Below, piece after piece: positions 37,922 to 47,532 of a DNA stretch of 64,000 bases. A program made the translations under genes and the position numbers. The notes beneath the pieces are model-generated. The model was not told the origin of the DNA. It searched no databases and worked only from the letters and a program-made list of their open reading frames with translations. Source of the stretch: Pseudomonas putida. GTDB taxonomy: Bacteria > Pseudomonadota > Gammaproteobacteria > Pseudomonadales > Pseudomonadaceae. The stretch spans positions 3,410,001-3,474,000 of the forward strand of contig NZ_CP039371.1 of NCBI RefSeq assembly GCF_005080685.1, read 5' to 3'. The stretch's first letter is position 1. Each line of letters opens with the position of its first letter.

Positions 37922-40900
37922 TCAGAAATCCCGCTTGTAGAAGATATCCAACGAGCTGGCCAAGCCGCTGGCGGCCTCCAGATAGACCTTCTGGCTGAGC
38001 TTGTAGCGCAGCGCGATGGTGTTGGCCGGTTCGAACACCCCTACTCCGTACCGCAGGCTCAGGCGTTCGGTGAGGTTGCCGCTGGCGACCACGCTGGTGG
38101 AGTTGCCAGCCCCTTCCGTGTCGAGCTGGAAGTCGTCGATTCCAAGGTTCGAAGCAAGGCTGCCCGTCAGCCCTTCGCTGCCCGCCAGGCCCAAGCCCAA
38201 CGCCGCCTCAGCCAGCATGTTGTTGTCTTCGCCACTGTTGTTCAGCGGCCGGCCCAGCACCAGGTAGGACAACGCCTGCTCCTGGCTCATGGCCGGCTCC
38301 GAGAACACCTGGGTGGTCGGCTGCTCGGCACTGCCGCTCAAGCGGATGCCGGCAATTACGTCGTCGACTTTGCGAATGGCCTCGATGTCGAGGTAAGGCT
38401 GGTCGATGGGGCCTGCGAACAGCAGCCGAGCGCGGCGGATGGTCAGGCGCTGGCCATAGGCCCGGTAGCGACCATCGGCCAGGCTCAGCTCGCCACGGGT
38501 GTCGAGATTGTCGCCGATGTGCACATGGCCAAGCAGGTTGGCGGTCAAGCCGAAGCCGCTGAACGACAGTTTGTCCTGCCCCACCTCGACGTCGATGTCC
38601 ATGGCCACGGCCATCTGGGCTTTGCCCTGCTCGGTCTGGTTACCAACGATGACAGTGTCGTCCGACACCTTGACGGTCGACGGCGGCAACTCGCGCACGA
38701 CGATTTCGCCCTTGGGTATCCGCACCTTGCCGGTTACCGCCAACTTGTCATCGACCAGGCGCACGGTCAGGTCGGGCGAAGCTTCCAGCGTGGCATAGGG
38801 CTCGACCGTAACCGGCAGGCGCTGACCCTGCAGGCGCAGGTCGACGCCCAGCGCCTGGCCCCAGTCGAGTTCGCCGGACAACTGACCGCGGCCGTTCGCA
38901 CCGCTTTGCCAGCCACCGTTGAGCTGGATGCGCTCGCCGGCGATCAGGGCCTGTAACGACAGTCCCTCGAAACTCACCGGCAGCTCGGCGCCGCTGACTT
39001 CGCCGCCAGTCAACGCCAGGGCGCCGTTGACCTGCGGGGCCAGCAAGCTGCCGGACAGGCGACCACTGCCATTGAGCTGGCCGGCCAGGCGCTCGACCAT
39101 CGGCGCGAAGGGGCGTGCGATCGAAAGGTCGAGGCCGGCCAGGTTGAAGTCGCCGCTCAACGGTTTGTCCTTGCCCAGCGGGTCGAGACGGGTGTTGAGG
39201 GTGAACTCGCCAAGACGCTCCCCACGAAACACCAGCCGAGTATCGACACGCCGTGGTGCCAGCGTGCTGTCCAGGCGCAGAGCCTGGTAGGGGAAGTCCA
39301 GCCAGCGGTCCTTGTCGCGCACGCGTAGCGTTCCGCCACTGGCGTCTACCACCAGGGTGCCCTTGGGGCCACTGGCAGGGATATCGAGATTGACGTCAGC
39401 GCTGAGCAGCCCTTGCCAGGCGAAATCCTTCGGCAGCCACTGCGCCAGGCTGTCAAGCGGGAACTGCTTGAGGTGGTAACGCAGCCGCGGCTCTGGCGCC
39501 AGGCGCTGGTCTTCGCCGCACAGGCTGGCCTGCCCCGAGCGCCAGCAATGGGCACCGAAATCCAGTTGGCCGCTGGCCAGGCGCTGCAAGCGTGCCGGGG
39601 CTTGTAGCAGCCAGTCCTGGCCACCGGCCTGGATCCTTCCGCTGGCCAAGCGGCCACGCCAGTCGCCCTTGCTCAGCTGGCCATCGAGCGCTAGGTTCAG
39701 CTTGAGCTGCGGACCGTCCAGGCCCAGGGTCATGGCTTGTTGGCGAATATCGCCCTTGCCGTCGACCTTGAGCGTCCCCAGGGCCGTCTCGCCGAGCCGG
39801 ATGCCGCTGGCGGTAAGGTCGACAACCCCGCGCTGGGTGCTATCCAGCCGCGCATCCAAGGCCAGTTGCTGGATACGGTTATCGGCCTGAGCCACCTGCT
39901 GGCCTTGCAGGGTAAGCGTGCCTTGCGGTGCCTTGAGCGTACCGGCGACGTCCAGCCGCCCTTTCACCTGGCCCCGCAAGCCTGGCCACAACTGGCCCAG
40001 GCGCGGCAGGTCGAGGTCGATCCGGCCGGCCAAGCGCTGCTGCAGGCTGCCGCTGCCGTTGATACGGTTATCGCCCAGTTGCACGGCCAGCGCCCCCAGG
40101 GTCCACTGCTGGTCCGCGCCCTTGGCCTCGACCTTGAGCACGGCCGGTTGGCCACGCAGGCGGCCCTTGAGGTCGAGTTGGGCATCCAGGGTAAGTTGCT
40201 CGCCCCTGAGTTCGCCCTTGCTGCGCAGCGGACCGGCCAGGGTGCCCGGTAGCTCGGCAAGCCAATACGCCGGGTCGAGCGCAGACAACTGCAGGTCGAC
40301 ATCCCACGCCAGGGTGTCGCCGAAACGCAAGGCAACGGCGCCCGCGGCCTTGCCCTGCCCTGCGTTGAGGGCCAATTGCGGCAGGCGCACTTGCTCGAGG
40401 TCGCCTTCGAAGGGGCTGGCTACACTGAACGCCCCAGCCGGCCCATCGAGGTCGCCGGCAAAGGTGCCCTGATACTTGCCGTCGAGGTACTGCACCTGGG
40501 CGTTCAGCCGCTTGAGGGTGACCTCGGGAGGGGTCTCCAGAGGATACAGGCGCAACCAGGGAAAGTCCTGCCAGACCAGCCGCGCCTCGGCCTTCAGCGC
40601 CTGCTGCCAGTCGGCACTGGCTTGCAGGCTGAGGCGCTGGGTTTCGCTGGCACTGAGGTCCAGGGCGTCCAGCCGGGCACCCTTGGCATCGACCCGGCCG
40701 GCCAGCACCAGCGCCACCGGCGACTGTTCAGCAGGCAGGCTGGCCGTGCCCGACAGTTGGTAACCCTTGAGCAGGTCACCTTCAGCATCGAGCTTCAGCT
40801 GATTGAGTTGCAAGGTGTCCGGCAGTGTGGCGCTCGGTTTGAAGGCATCGCTGCGGATATGCAGCTTGGCTGGCAGGTGCTCGGCCAACGCCTCCACCTC

Positions 40901-41593
40901 GCCATCGAGCCGGGCTTGCAGGTAACCACTGCTGGTGGCTTCGAGCGTCAGGGTCTTCTGCAGTTCGCCGCTGGCGGTCAAGGCCAGTTGCCAGGCCTGG
41001 CCGTCCACGGCGGGCAATTGCACGTTGCCTTCCAGACGCAGTGGCCAATCACCCTCGGGCTGCAGGTCGCCGTGCAGGTCCACGCGCAGGTCGTCGCGCT
41101 GCAACTGCAGGCTATCGATGCGCATGCCACTGCTGGTCCAGCGCGCGGCCAACTGCAAGTCGCCCAGCAGGTCGCTGCCATCGAGGCGCAATTGGCCGAC
41201 CTTGACCTCACCCAGCTCGATGGCCACTGGCAGACGCAACGCCGGCAGCAGCACCGGGCCGGGTTCGCTAGCCTGGTCACTGGGGGCGAAGGCCATGTCG
41301 ATACGCTGCGCCTGCAAGCGCTCTACGCACAGCGTGGCGCGCAACAGGCAGGCCGGTGACCACACCAACTGAGGTTGCTGCAGCTCCACCTGGTTGCCGG
41401 CGCTGGTCCAGACCAACCGGCTGGCTTGCCAGCTTCCGCTCAGCCGACCCTGGAAGTCGCTGACTTCCAGCCCCGGCACATGGCCCAGCAACCATCGGCT
41501 GCCGGCCTCGCTGCCGAGCAACGCGGTCACCGCCCCCACCACCAGCAACAACACCGCCAGCAACGGCAACAGGACGAATTTGACTACACGCAT
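37922..41593 (-). CDS. tamB: Translocation and assembly module protein TamB
   Basis: Very long inner-membrane-anchored periplasmic protein (1223 residues) that spans the periplasm to TamA and takes part in outer-membrane protein assembly and lipid transfer. A single N-terminal membrane anchor (KFVLLPLLAVLLLVVGAVTAL) is followed by a repetitive beta-rich AsmA-like shaft. The conserved C-terminal DUF490 domain contains VGNQTEQGKAQMAVAMDIDV and ends SGLASSLDIFYKRDF. The ATG at 41593 overlaps the tamA stop (TGATG). Confidence 0.95.
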   Translation of the reverse strand: MRVVKFVLLPLLAVLLLVVGAVTALLGSEAGSRWLLGHVPGLEVSDFQGRLSGSWQASRLVWTSAGNQVELQQPQLVWSPACLLRATLCVERLQAQRIDMAFAPSDQASEPGPVLLPALRLPVAIELGEVKVGQLRLDGSDLLGDLQLAARWTSSGMRIDSLQLQRDDLRVDLHGDLQPEGDWPLRLEGNVQLPAVDGQAWQLALTASGELQKTLTLEATSSGYLQARLDGEVEALAEHLPAKLHIRSDAFKPSATLPDTLQLNQLKLDAEGDLLKGYQLSGTASLPAEQSPVALVLAGRVDAKGARLDALDLSASETQRLSLQASADWQQALKAEARLVWQDFPWLRLYPLETPPEVTLKRLNAQVQYLDGKYQGTFAGDLDGPAGAFSVASPFEGDLEQVRLPQLALNAGQGKAAGAVALRFGDTLAWDVDLQLSALDPAYWLAELPGTLAGPLRSKGELRGEQLTLDAQLDLKGRLRGQPAVLKVEAKGADQQWTLGALAVQLGDNRINGSGSLQQRLAGRIDLDLPRLGQLWPGLRGQVKGRLDVAGTLKAPQGTLTLQGQQVAQADNRIQQLALDARLDSTQRGVVDLTASGIRLGETALGTLKVDGKGDIRQQAMTLGLDGPQLKLNLALDGQLSKGDWRGRLASGRIQAGGQDWLLQAPARLQRLASGQLDFGAHCWRSGQASLCGEDQRLAPEPRLRYHLKQFPLDSLAQWLPKDFAWQGLLSADVNLDIPASGPKGTLVVDASGGTLRVRDKDRWLDFPYQALRLDSTLAPRRVDTRLVFRGERLGEFTLNTRLDPLGKDKPLSGDFNLAGLDLSIARPFAPMVERLAGQLNGSGRLSGSLLAPQVNGALALTGGEVSGAELPVSFEGLSLQALIAGERIQLNGGWQSGANGRGQLSGELDWGQALGVDLRLQGQRLPVTVEPYATLEASPDLTVRLVDDKLAVTGKVRIPKGEIVVRELPPSTVKVSDDTVIVGNQTEQGKAQMAVAMDIDVEVGQDKLSFSGFGLTANLLGHVHIGDNLDTRGELSLADGRYRAYGQRLTIRRARLLFAGPIDQPYLDIEAIRKVDDVIAGIRLSGSAEQPTTQVFSEPAMSQEQALSYLVLGRPLNNSGEDNNMLAEAALGLGLAGSEGLTGSLASNLGIDDFQLDTEGAGNSTSVVASGNLTERLSLRYGVGVFEPANTIALRYKLSQKVYLEAASGLASSLDIFYKRDF

Positions 41594-43343
41594 CACAGCT
41601 CGGGCCCCATGGAAAAGTGCAGACGGAAACCGCCGTCATCATCGAGCGCGTGGGCCAGGTCCAGGCGCAGCGGCCCCACCGGCGACACCCAGCGCACGCC
41701 GATACCGACGCCCGTCTTGAGGCTGGGCAGTTCCAGCGTATTAAACGAATTACCTTGGTCGATGAAGGTCGCTACACGCCACTTCTCGGCCAGCGAATAC
41801 TGGTACTCGACGCTGCCGGCGACCAGGTAGCGGCCACCGATGCGGTCGCCATCGCTGTTTTTCGGTGAAAGCGTCTGGTAGTCATAGCCACGCACGCTCT
41901 GGTCACCACCTGCGAAGAAGCGCAGAGATGGCGGGATGTTGTTCTTGTAGCCATTGGTGGCGCTGCCACCGAACTGCACGCGGCCGAGGAACCGGTGGTT
42001 GCGGCCCAGGGTGGTGAGGCCCTTGAGCAGGACGTTGCCATGCAGCAGGTTGGTGTCGGAGACCAGACCTTCCTTGGCCGCCTGCAGGTCGAACTGAAGG
42101 CGGTAGCCGTTATGCGGATCGATGCGGTTGTCGCTGCGCAGGTAAGAAAAACTCACGCCCGGCATCAGCAGGTTGCTCAACCCCGAATCATCGCCCAGGC
42201 GGTATTCCTCACGTTGGTACTTCAGCGAGATCACCCGCTGCCAACCACTGGGCAACTTGCTGTGCCACTCGGGGCCAACGGTGAGCAGCTTGCTCAGGGT
42301 ATCGGTGCCGGCGATCTCCTCGTACTGGTAGCCCCCGGCGAAGCGCAGCTTGTCGGTCAGCGGCGGGTCGAGCGGGATGTCATACCACAGCCCGACGTTC
42401 TGCCGTGGCTGGGACAGCTCGGTCTCCCAGCCATAGCTATGGCCTTGCGGGTTGACCCAATGGCGGGTCCAGTTGGCCTTGCCGCGCGGACCGACGTCGG
42501 TCGAGAAGCCCAGGCCCAGGCCCATGGTGCGGGGCTTACGGCTTTCGAGGCGAACGTCGACGGGAATCTCTTGGCCCACTGCCGAGGTGGGCGCTGCGTC
42601 CACCCGTACACCGTCGAAGTAGCCACTGGACTGCAGATCGTTGTTGAGTTCGGCGACCAGTTGCGAATCGTAGGGCGTGCCGGGCTTGAACGAGACCATG
42701 CGCCGCAGCAGCTCTTCGTCGAGCGGGGTATCGCCACCGAAGTGCACGGCGCCCAGGTGGTAGCGCGGCCCACTCTGGTACACCAGGTCGATGTCGGCGA
42801 TTCCGGCCTGAGGATCGACGGCCAGACGTTGCTGGCTGAAACGGCCATCGAAGAAACCGTAGCGCGAGGCCTGGTTCTGGATCAGCCGCTTGGCGTCCTC
42901 GTACACGCCATGGTTGAGCTGCTCGCCTGCCCGCAGGGCGCGGCTGTCCGGGACCCGAAATGCCCTCATTTCGTTGGCAGGCCCCTCGACACGCACGGTG
43001 ACATTGCGCAAACGCACGGGCTCGCCGGGTTCGATGCGAATGATCAATTGGGGGGAGCCGTCGGCTTTGGCGGGCGCCTTGACCTCGGTATCGATCTGCG
43101 CCTGATAGTAGCCAAGTGCCTGCGCCGCTTTGCGCGCCTGCTCCTCGGCGCCACGACTGAAACGCAGCAGCGCCTCTTCGTCGCGGTCACCCAGGCTGCC
43201 TATATAGCCTTCGACATTAGCCTTGAGGTCCTTGTTGGCCGGTGCGACTTTCACCAGCAACTCGCTCTGGCCCCATGCGGTACAACTGGCGGCCCAGAAA
43301 ACCAGGCCCAGGTCAGTCTTCCTGAATACGTCATGCGGCGCAT
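41593..43343 (-). pseudogene. tamA: TamA outer-membrane protein, signal-peptide frameshift
   Basis: Omp85-family barrel partner of TamB. The mature part is complete: POTRA domains from SELLVKVAPANKDLKANVEGYI, then the barrel with the RGYDY motif (SVRGYDYQTL) and a terminal phenylalanine-poor strand. The open frame starts only at a TTG (43260), leaving no signal peptide. Just upstream, in another frame, is MRRMTYSGRLTWAW. Adding one G to the GG at 43305-43306 joins them into a proper Sec signal (MRRMTYSGRLTWA + LVFWAASCTAWGQ). A sequencing deletion is likely. The gene is about 580 codons when repaired. Confidence 0.8.
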
Positions 43344-43385
43344 GCTACCAGAGCCAGGCGCTCAAGGGAGCGGCCTGGATGAAGT

Positions 43386-44051
43386 TCACGCATCTGCAGT
43401 TTTAGATGACGCAGGGTTCGGATGAAAGAACACCCGTTCCCGGATTGGCCCTACAGCGATCTCGCCGATTTCCTCATAGCCCTGGCGCTGATAAAACGCG
43501 AGGTAATGCTCGTTGCCAGTGTCCAGTACCACCCCTTGGGTATTCGGGTCCTCGGAACACCAGTCATGCACAGCTTGTAACAATTGTTCGCCGTAGTGCT
43601 GTCCCTGAAATTGCGGGTGCACACCCAGCAGCGGCAGCACATGCACTTTGTCGGTAGGCAGGCAAGCGGCCAGCGCCGCCTGGTAGTCCATGTAGCGCCG
43701 GGTACAGCGCAAGCCAGTGCCGAGCATCATGCGCAGGCGCCAGGCCCAACTGTCGGAGACCCCAAGGCGTCGAAGGGGCGGCACGATCAGGGCAAGGGCG
43801 ATCAGCCGATCCTCGACCAACAAGCCGATGGCCGGCAGCTGCAGGTAGAAATGCTGTCGCACCCATTCACGCACCAGGGTGCGCAGACGCCGTTCATAAC
43901 CTGGACGCTGGGCTTCGAACAGGTAGGCGAAGGTGGGCTCGTGGCGATACGCGTTGTACAACAACGAACGCGCCTCACGGCTGAAACCGTCGTCCAGCTG
44001 GCAGACCGTAGCCTGCGGGGCGTTGATGTCGGGCACGTGGGTGTCGGGCAT
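43386..44051 (-). CDS. GNAT-family acetyltransferase
   Basis: Acetyl-CoA-dependent acetyltransferase of 221 residues. The acetyl-CoA-binding motif A is LPLLGVHPQFQGQHYGEQLL (Q/R-x-x-G-x-G/A variant), followed by motif B YLAFYQRQGYEEIGE. The N-terminal half is helical. It lies 42 bp upstream of tamA and may share its transcript. The substrate is unknown. Confidence 0.85.
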   Translation of the reverse strand: MPDTHVPDINAPQATVCQLDDGFSREARSLLYNAYRHEPTFAYLFEAQRPGYERRLRTLVREWVRQHFYLQLPAIGLLVEDRLIALALIVPPLRRLGVSDSWAWRLRMMLGTGLRCTRRYMDYQAALAACLPTDKVHVLPLLGVHPQFQGQHYGEQLLQAVHDWCSEDPNTQGVVLDTGNEHYLAFYQRQGYEEIGEIAVGPIRERVFFHPNPASSKTADA

Positions 44052-44216
44052 TGCGCTCTATCCTCCTTGGAACGGTGGGTACAGTGACTTGGAGGCGCAC
44101 CAGAGCGCATCGTTCAGCCCCATCAGCACGTTAGCAGCCACCATCACTGGCCGCCACGCTGGTGATGAGGGCCGATGTCGGCTAGCATCGCGCCTTTTAC
44201 CAGGATCGTCTTTGCC

Positions 44217-45029
44217 ATGAAGATCGTCTGCTTCAACATCAACGGCCTGCGTGCCCGCCCCCACCAACTGGCGGCGCTGATCGACAAGCATCAGCCGGAC
44301 GTGATCGGCCTGCAGGAAACCAAGGTCAGCGACGATCAGTTCCCGCTGGCCGATGTCCAGGCGCTGGGCTACCACGTGCATTATCACGGGCAGAAAGGCC
44401 ACTACGGCGTCGCCCTGCTTTCGCGCAAGGCGCCCCTGGCGCTGCACAAGGGCTTCGCCAATGACGATGAAGACGCCCAGCGCCGCTTCATCTGGGGCAC
44501 CTTCGAGGATGCAAACGGCACCCCGATCACTATCATGAACGGCTATTTCCCCCAGGGCGAAAGCCGCGACCACCCCACCAAGTTCCCGGCCAAGCAGCGT
44601 TTCTACAGCGACCTGCAAGCGTTGCTCGAAGGCCAGTTCAGCGCCGAGCAGCCGTTGCTGGTGATGGGCGACATGAACATTTCTCCCCAGGACTGCGACA
44701 TCGGCATCGGCCCGGACAACGCCAAGCGCTGGCTCAAGACCGGCAAATGCAGCTTCCTGCCCGAGGAACGCGAGTGGATGGAACGGCTCAAGGGGTGGGG
44801 CCTGGTAGACAGCTTCCGCCACCTGCACCCGGAAGTGGCCGACCGCTTCAGCTGGTTCGACTACCGTAGCCGTGGCTTCGAGGACGAACCCAAGCGTGGC
44901 CTGCGCATCGACCTGATCATGGCCTCGCAGGGATTGCTGCCACGCATCAAGGCGGCAGGCGTGGACTACGAACTGCGCGGCATGGAAAAGCCCTCCGACC
45001 ATGCGCCGATCTGGCTGGAACTGAGCTGA
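44217..45029 (+). CDS. xthA: Exodeoxyribonuclease III
   Basis: AP endonuclease and 3'-5' exonuclease in base-excision repair, 270 residues, cytoplasmic. EEP-superfamily motifs are [21 protein letters not shown] (metal Glu), [35 protein letters not shown], and [12 protein letters not shown] (catalytic Asp-His). The ATG at 44217 is the conserved start. Divergent from the GNAT gene. A second exonuclease III paralogue elsewhere in the genome would be usual for pseudomonads. Confidence 0.95.
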   Translation: MKIVCFNINGLRARPHQLAALIDKHQPDVIGLQETKVSDDQFPLADVQALGYHVHYHGQKGHYGVALLSRKAPLALHKGFANDDEDAQRRFIWGTFEDANGTPITIMNGYFPQGESRDHPTKFPAKQRFYSDLQALLEGQFSAEQPLLVMGDMNISPQDCDIGIGPDNAKRWLKTGKCSFLPEEREWMERLKGWGLVDSFRHLHPEVADRFSWFDYRSRGFEDEPKRGLRIDLIMASQGLLPRIKAAGVDYELRGMEKPSDHAPIWLELS

Positions 45030-45036
45030 TTGCAGC

Positions 45037-45068
45037 GGCCCTGTCGCCGACAAACCGGCGACAGGGCC
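45037..45068. terminator. Convergent hairpin after xthA
   Basis: A 13-bp perfect stem (GGCCCTGTCGCCG / CGGCGACAGGGCC) with a 6-base loop (ACAAAC), 7 bp after the xthA stop and 14 bp before the anti-sigma stop. Confidence 0.75.
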
Positions 45069-45082
45069 AACGCGTTCCAGGC

Positions 45083-45835
45083 CTACAACCCCAACCGCAA
45101 CGCCTGCCCCACCCCCGCCCCTCGTACATCGTCCGCCGCACTGACCAAGGCGAAGTTGTACGCGCCATGGGACCAGTAGCGCGCCTCCAGTTGCCCATCC
45201 ACCCGCTGTCCGTCGGGCATGGGCCCGAACAGTTTGCCGGGTGAGCGCATGAACAGGCTGATCCGCTGTCCTTGCGCATCCTCGAACACCAACAGCGCCG
45301 CCGGCCCCTGTTCGTTACTCAGCAATCGCGCGCCCACTGGCGCGAAGCCATAGTCTGCAAGGTCCGGCAGCGGACCCACCTGATCGAAATGCTGGCCCAG
45401 CCAGGCACGTAGCCTGGCCGGATCGCTGGCCTTGACGTCCAGAGCCTGGCTGGCGGCGAACATGCGATGGGCCTGCAGCGCATCGGCCATGGGCAACACA
45501 CTGTCGACCAGGGCCATGTCGCGTGCCTGCCAACCGCCCAGCCCACCTACCCCGAGCGCCACCAGCAATACCGCCGCCGACGCCCAGCGGCGCTGACGGC
45601 GTTGGCGCAACTGACGGCGTAGCTGAGTCAGGTCCAGGTGCGGCGCCCCTGCTGCCTCGCCCACTCCGGCCAATGCAGCGCGCAGGCGCCGGGCGTCGCT
45701 GCGCCAGCCTTCCACGCGAATGGCCTCATCAGGATTGGCGGCCAACCAGGCCTGCACCTCAGACCGTCGCACCGGGTCCAGGCGCTCGTCGACATAAGCG
45801 TGCAGTTCGTGCTCGCTGGGAATCAGGCGGGTCAT
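45083..45835 (-). CDS. Anti-sigma factor (membrane-anchored, ChrR/FecR-like region)
   Basis: Transmembrane anti-sigma factor of 250 residues for the sigma factor encoded just upstream. The cytoplasmic part (1-~80, MTRLIPSEHELHAYVDERLDP) resembles the zinc-less ASD-like sigma-binding domain. A single membrane helix follows at ~84-104 (WASAAVLLVALGVGGLGGW), then a periplasmic domain that may sense the signal. Its ATG overlaps the sigma factor stop by 4 bp (ATGA), the standard arrangement for stoichiometric coupling. Confidence 0.87.
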   Translation of the reverse strand: MTRLIPSEHELHAYVDERLDPVRRSEVQAWLAANPDEAIRVEGWRSDARRLRAALAGVGEAAGAPHLDLTQLRRQLRQRRQRRWASAAVLLVALGVGGLGGWQARDMALVDSVLPMADALQAHRMFAASQALDVKASDPARLRAWLGQHFDQVGPLPDLADYGFAPVGARLLSNEQGPAALLVFEDAQGQRISLFMRSPGKLFGPMPDGQRVDGQLEARYWSHGAYNFALVSAADDVRGAGVGQALRLGL

Positions 45836-46353
45836 TTCAGCCTCCGCAACGCCGGGGGCGGCGGGTTGCCCTCGGTCAGTTCACGCAACGCGGCGCGGGC
45901 GCGCGACAGACGCGACATCACCGTGCCAATGGGGATACCCAGAGTCTGCGCGGCCTCTTTGTAGCTCAGGCCCTCGACGCTGACCAACAACAGCAGCGCC
46001 CGCTGCTCCGTGCTCAGCCGGGCGAAGGCCTGCAAATCGGCCTGGGCCATGACGATGCTTTCGGTATCGCTGGCCAGCGGCTCACTGCCGGCCTCGGCAC
46101 GGCCGAACCAGGACAACCAACGGGCATGCAGGCGATCACGACGTTTGCTGTCGAGAAACAGCCGATAAAGGATGGTGAACAGCCAGGCGCGCAGGCCATC
46201 GGCGTCACGCTGCTGGCCGCTGCGGGTCAGCGCCCGCTCGACGGTAGCCTGGACCAGGTCGTCGGCGGCGCCGCCATCGCGAGTCAGCCACAGGGCGAAG
46301 CGGCGCAGACGTTGCAGCAGCTCGCGCCATTGGGTGTCATCCAGATCATGCAT
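45832..46353 (-). CDS. ECF RNA polymerase sigma factor
   Basis: Extracytoplasmic-function sigma factor of 173 residues. Region 2 is RRFALWLTRDGGAADDLVQATVERALTR with RAWLFTILYRLFLDSKRR. Region 4 is LLLVSVEGLSYKEAAQTLGIPIGTVMSRLSRARAAL, which binds the -35 element. It is divergent from the catalase-like gene, and both strands of the gap carry the same promoter motif, suggesting the factor controls itself and that gene. The stress signal may be oxidative, judged from the targets. Confidence 0.92.
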   Translation of the reverse strand: MHDLDDTQWRELLQRLRRFALWLTRDGGAADDLVQATVERALTRSGQQRDADGLRAWLFTILYRLFLDSKRRDRLHARWLSWFGRAEAGSEPLASDTESIVMAQADLQAFARLSTEQRALLLLVSVEGLSYKEAAQTLGIPIGTVMSRLSRARAALRELTEGNPPPPALRRLK

Positions 46354-46394
46354 GGCAAGGTTCCGGCCTCTGGGTGGGATCAGTGTAAGAGGCA

Positions 46395-46452
46395 GACGCC
46401 CGGGCAGGAAATCTATTCCCGCGCCAGGGAATAAGTTTTGCCCTGCCGCGTC
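46395..46452. promoter_or_regulatory. Divergent ECF promoter pair (GGAATAR-N14-CGTC on both strands)
   Basis: Plus strand: GGAATAA (46428-46434), 14 bases, CGTC (46449-46452), 33 bp before the catalase-like start. Minus strand: GGAATAG, 14 bases, CGTC (46395-46398), 42 bp before the sigma factor start. The two -35 elements form the palindrome TATTCCC-N6-GGGAATA. Identical motifs and spacing in both directions strongly suggest recognition by the adjacent ECF sigma. Confidence 0.75.
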
Positions 46453-46485
46453 GTACCGGCACCTTCACTGCAATGGACATTTGCC

Positions 46486-47532
46486 ATGAAAGCTCCCCTG
46501 CACGGTCTGCCCAAGGCTCTGCGCCTTGGCGCGATCGGCGCTACTGTGCTGGCGCTGGGCGGCGCCTTCGCCTACGCCGCCGGCTGGGTCGGCCGCCCCG
46601 AGTTGACCCCGCAGCGCATCATCGACACCTTCGAAGCCCAGGCTGGCCACCACCCTGGCTATCGTAAGAACCACGCCAAGGGCCTGTGCGTGAGTGGCTA
46701 TTTCGAGGCCAGCGGGCAGGCCGCCACGTTATCTACCGCGCGTGCATTCAGCCAGGCTCGGGTGCCGGTGATCGGCCGCTTCGCCATTGGCGGCGCCAAC
46801 CCCTTCGCGCCCGACACCAGCGTGCCGGTGCGCAGCCTCGCCCTGGAGCTAAGCACCGACGATGGCCAGGTCTGGCGCACCGGCATGAACAACCCACCCG
46901 TGCTGGCGGTCAGTACCCCCCAGGGCTTCTACGACCAGGTACTGGCCAGCGCGCCAGACCCGGCCACGCGCAAGCCGGACCCGGCCAAGCTGCAAGCCTT
47001 CTTTGCCGCGCACCCGGAAAGCGCGGCGTTCCGCCAGTGGGCCGCGAGCTACAAACCCAGTGACAGCTTTGCCAGCACCCAGTACCACAGCATCAACGCC
47101 TTCCGCCTGATCGACGCGCAAGGCGCCGAGCATCCGGTGCGCTGGCAGCTCGAACCACAGGCTGGCTTCGCCCCACTGCCGGGTCAGGTCGACGACAAAC
47201 AGTTCCTCCAGCACGACCTGCAGCAGCGCCTGGCCCAGGGCCCGCTGCGCTGGACCCTGCGCCTGACGCTCGCCGAGCCTGGCGATGCCGTCGACGATCC
47301 AGCACGCGCCTGGCCTGATGAGCGCCGCAGTGTCGACGCTGGCACCCTGGTACTGGAGCGGGTCGATGGGCCTGAACAGGGCGCCTGCCGCGACCTGAAC
47401 TTCGACCCGCTGATCCTGCCAAGCGGTATCCGCCCCTCCGCCGACCCGATCCTCGCGGCGCGTTCGGCCGCCTATTCGGAGTCGTTCAACCGCCGCAGCC
47501 GAGAAACGCTGGATACCGGAGCCCGCCCATGA
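46486..47532 (+). CDS. Catalase-family (SrpA-like) periplasmic heme protein
   Basis: Protein of 348 residues with the catalase core fold but much shorter than true catalases (~480), as in the SrpA-like group. It has an N-terminal signal or anchor (ALRLGAIGATVLALGGAFAYAAG), then the substrate-entry region GHHPGYRKNHAKGLCVSGYF and a C-terminal heme-ligand segment ILAARSAAYSESFNRR carrying the axial tyrosine. It is expected in the periplasm, using peroxide with electrons perhaps from the adjacent cytochrome b561, whose start overlaps its stop (ATGA). Confidence 0.88.
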   Translation: MKAPLHGLPKALRLGAIGATVLALGGAFAYAAGWVGRPELTPQRIIDTFEAQAGHHPGYRKNHAKGLCVSGYFEASGQAATLSTARAFSQARVPVIGRFAIGGANPFAPDTSVPVRSLALELSTDDGQVWRTGMNNPPVLAVSTPQGFYDQVLASAPDPATRKPDPAKLQAFFAAHPESAAFRQWAASYKPSDSFASTQYHSINAFRLIDAQGAEHPVRWQLEPQAGFAPLPGQVDDKQFLQHDLQQRLAQGPLRWTLRLTLAEPGDAVDDPARAWPDERRSVDAGTLVLERVDGPEQGACRDLNFDPLILPSGIRPSADPILAARSAAYSESFNRRSRETLDTGARP

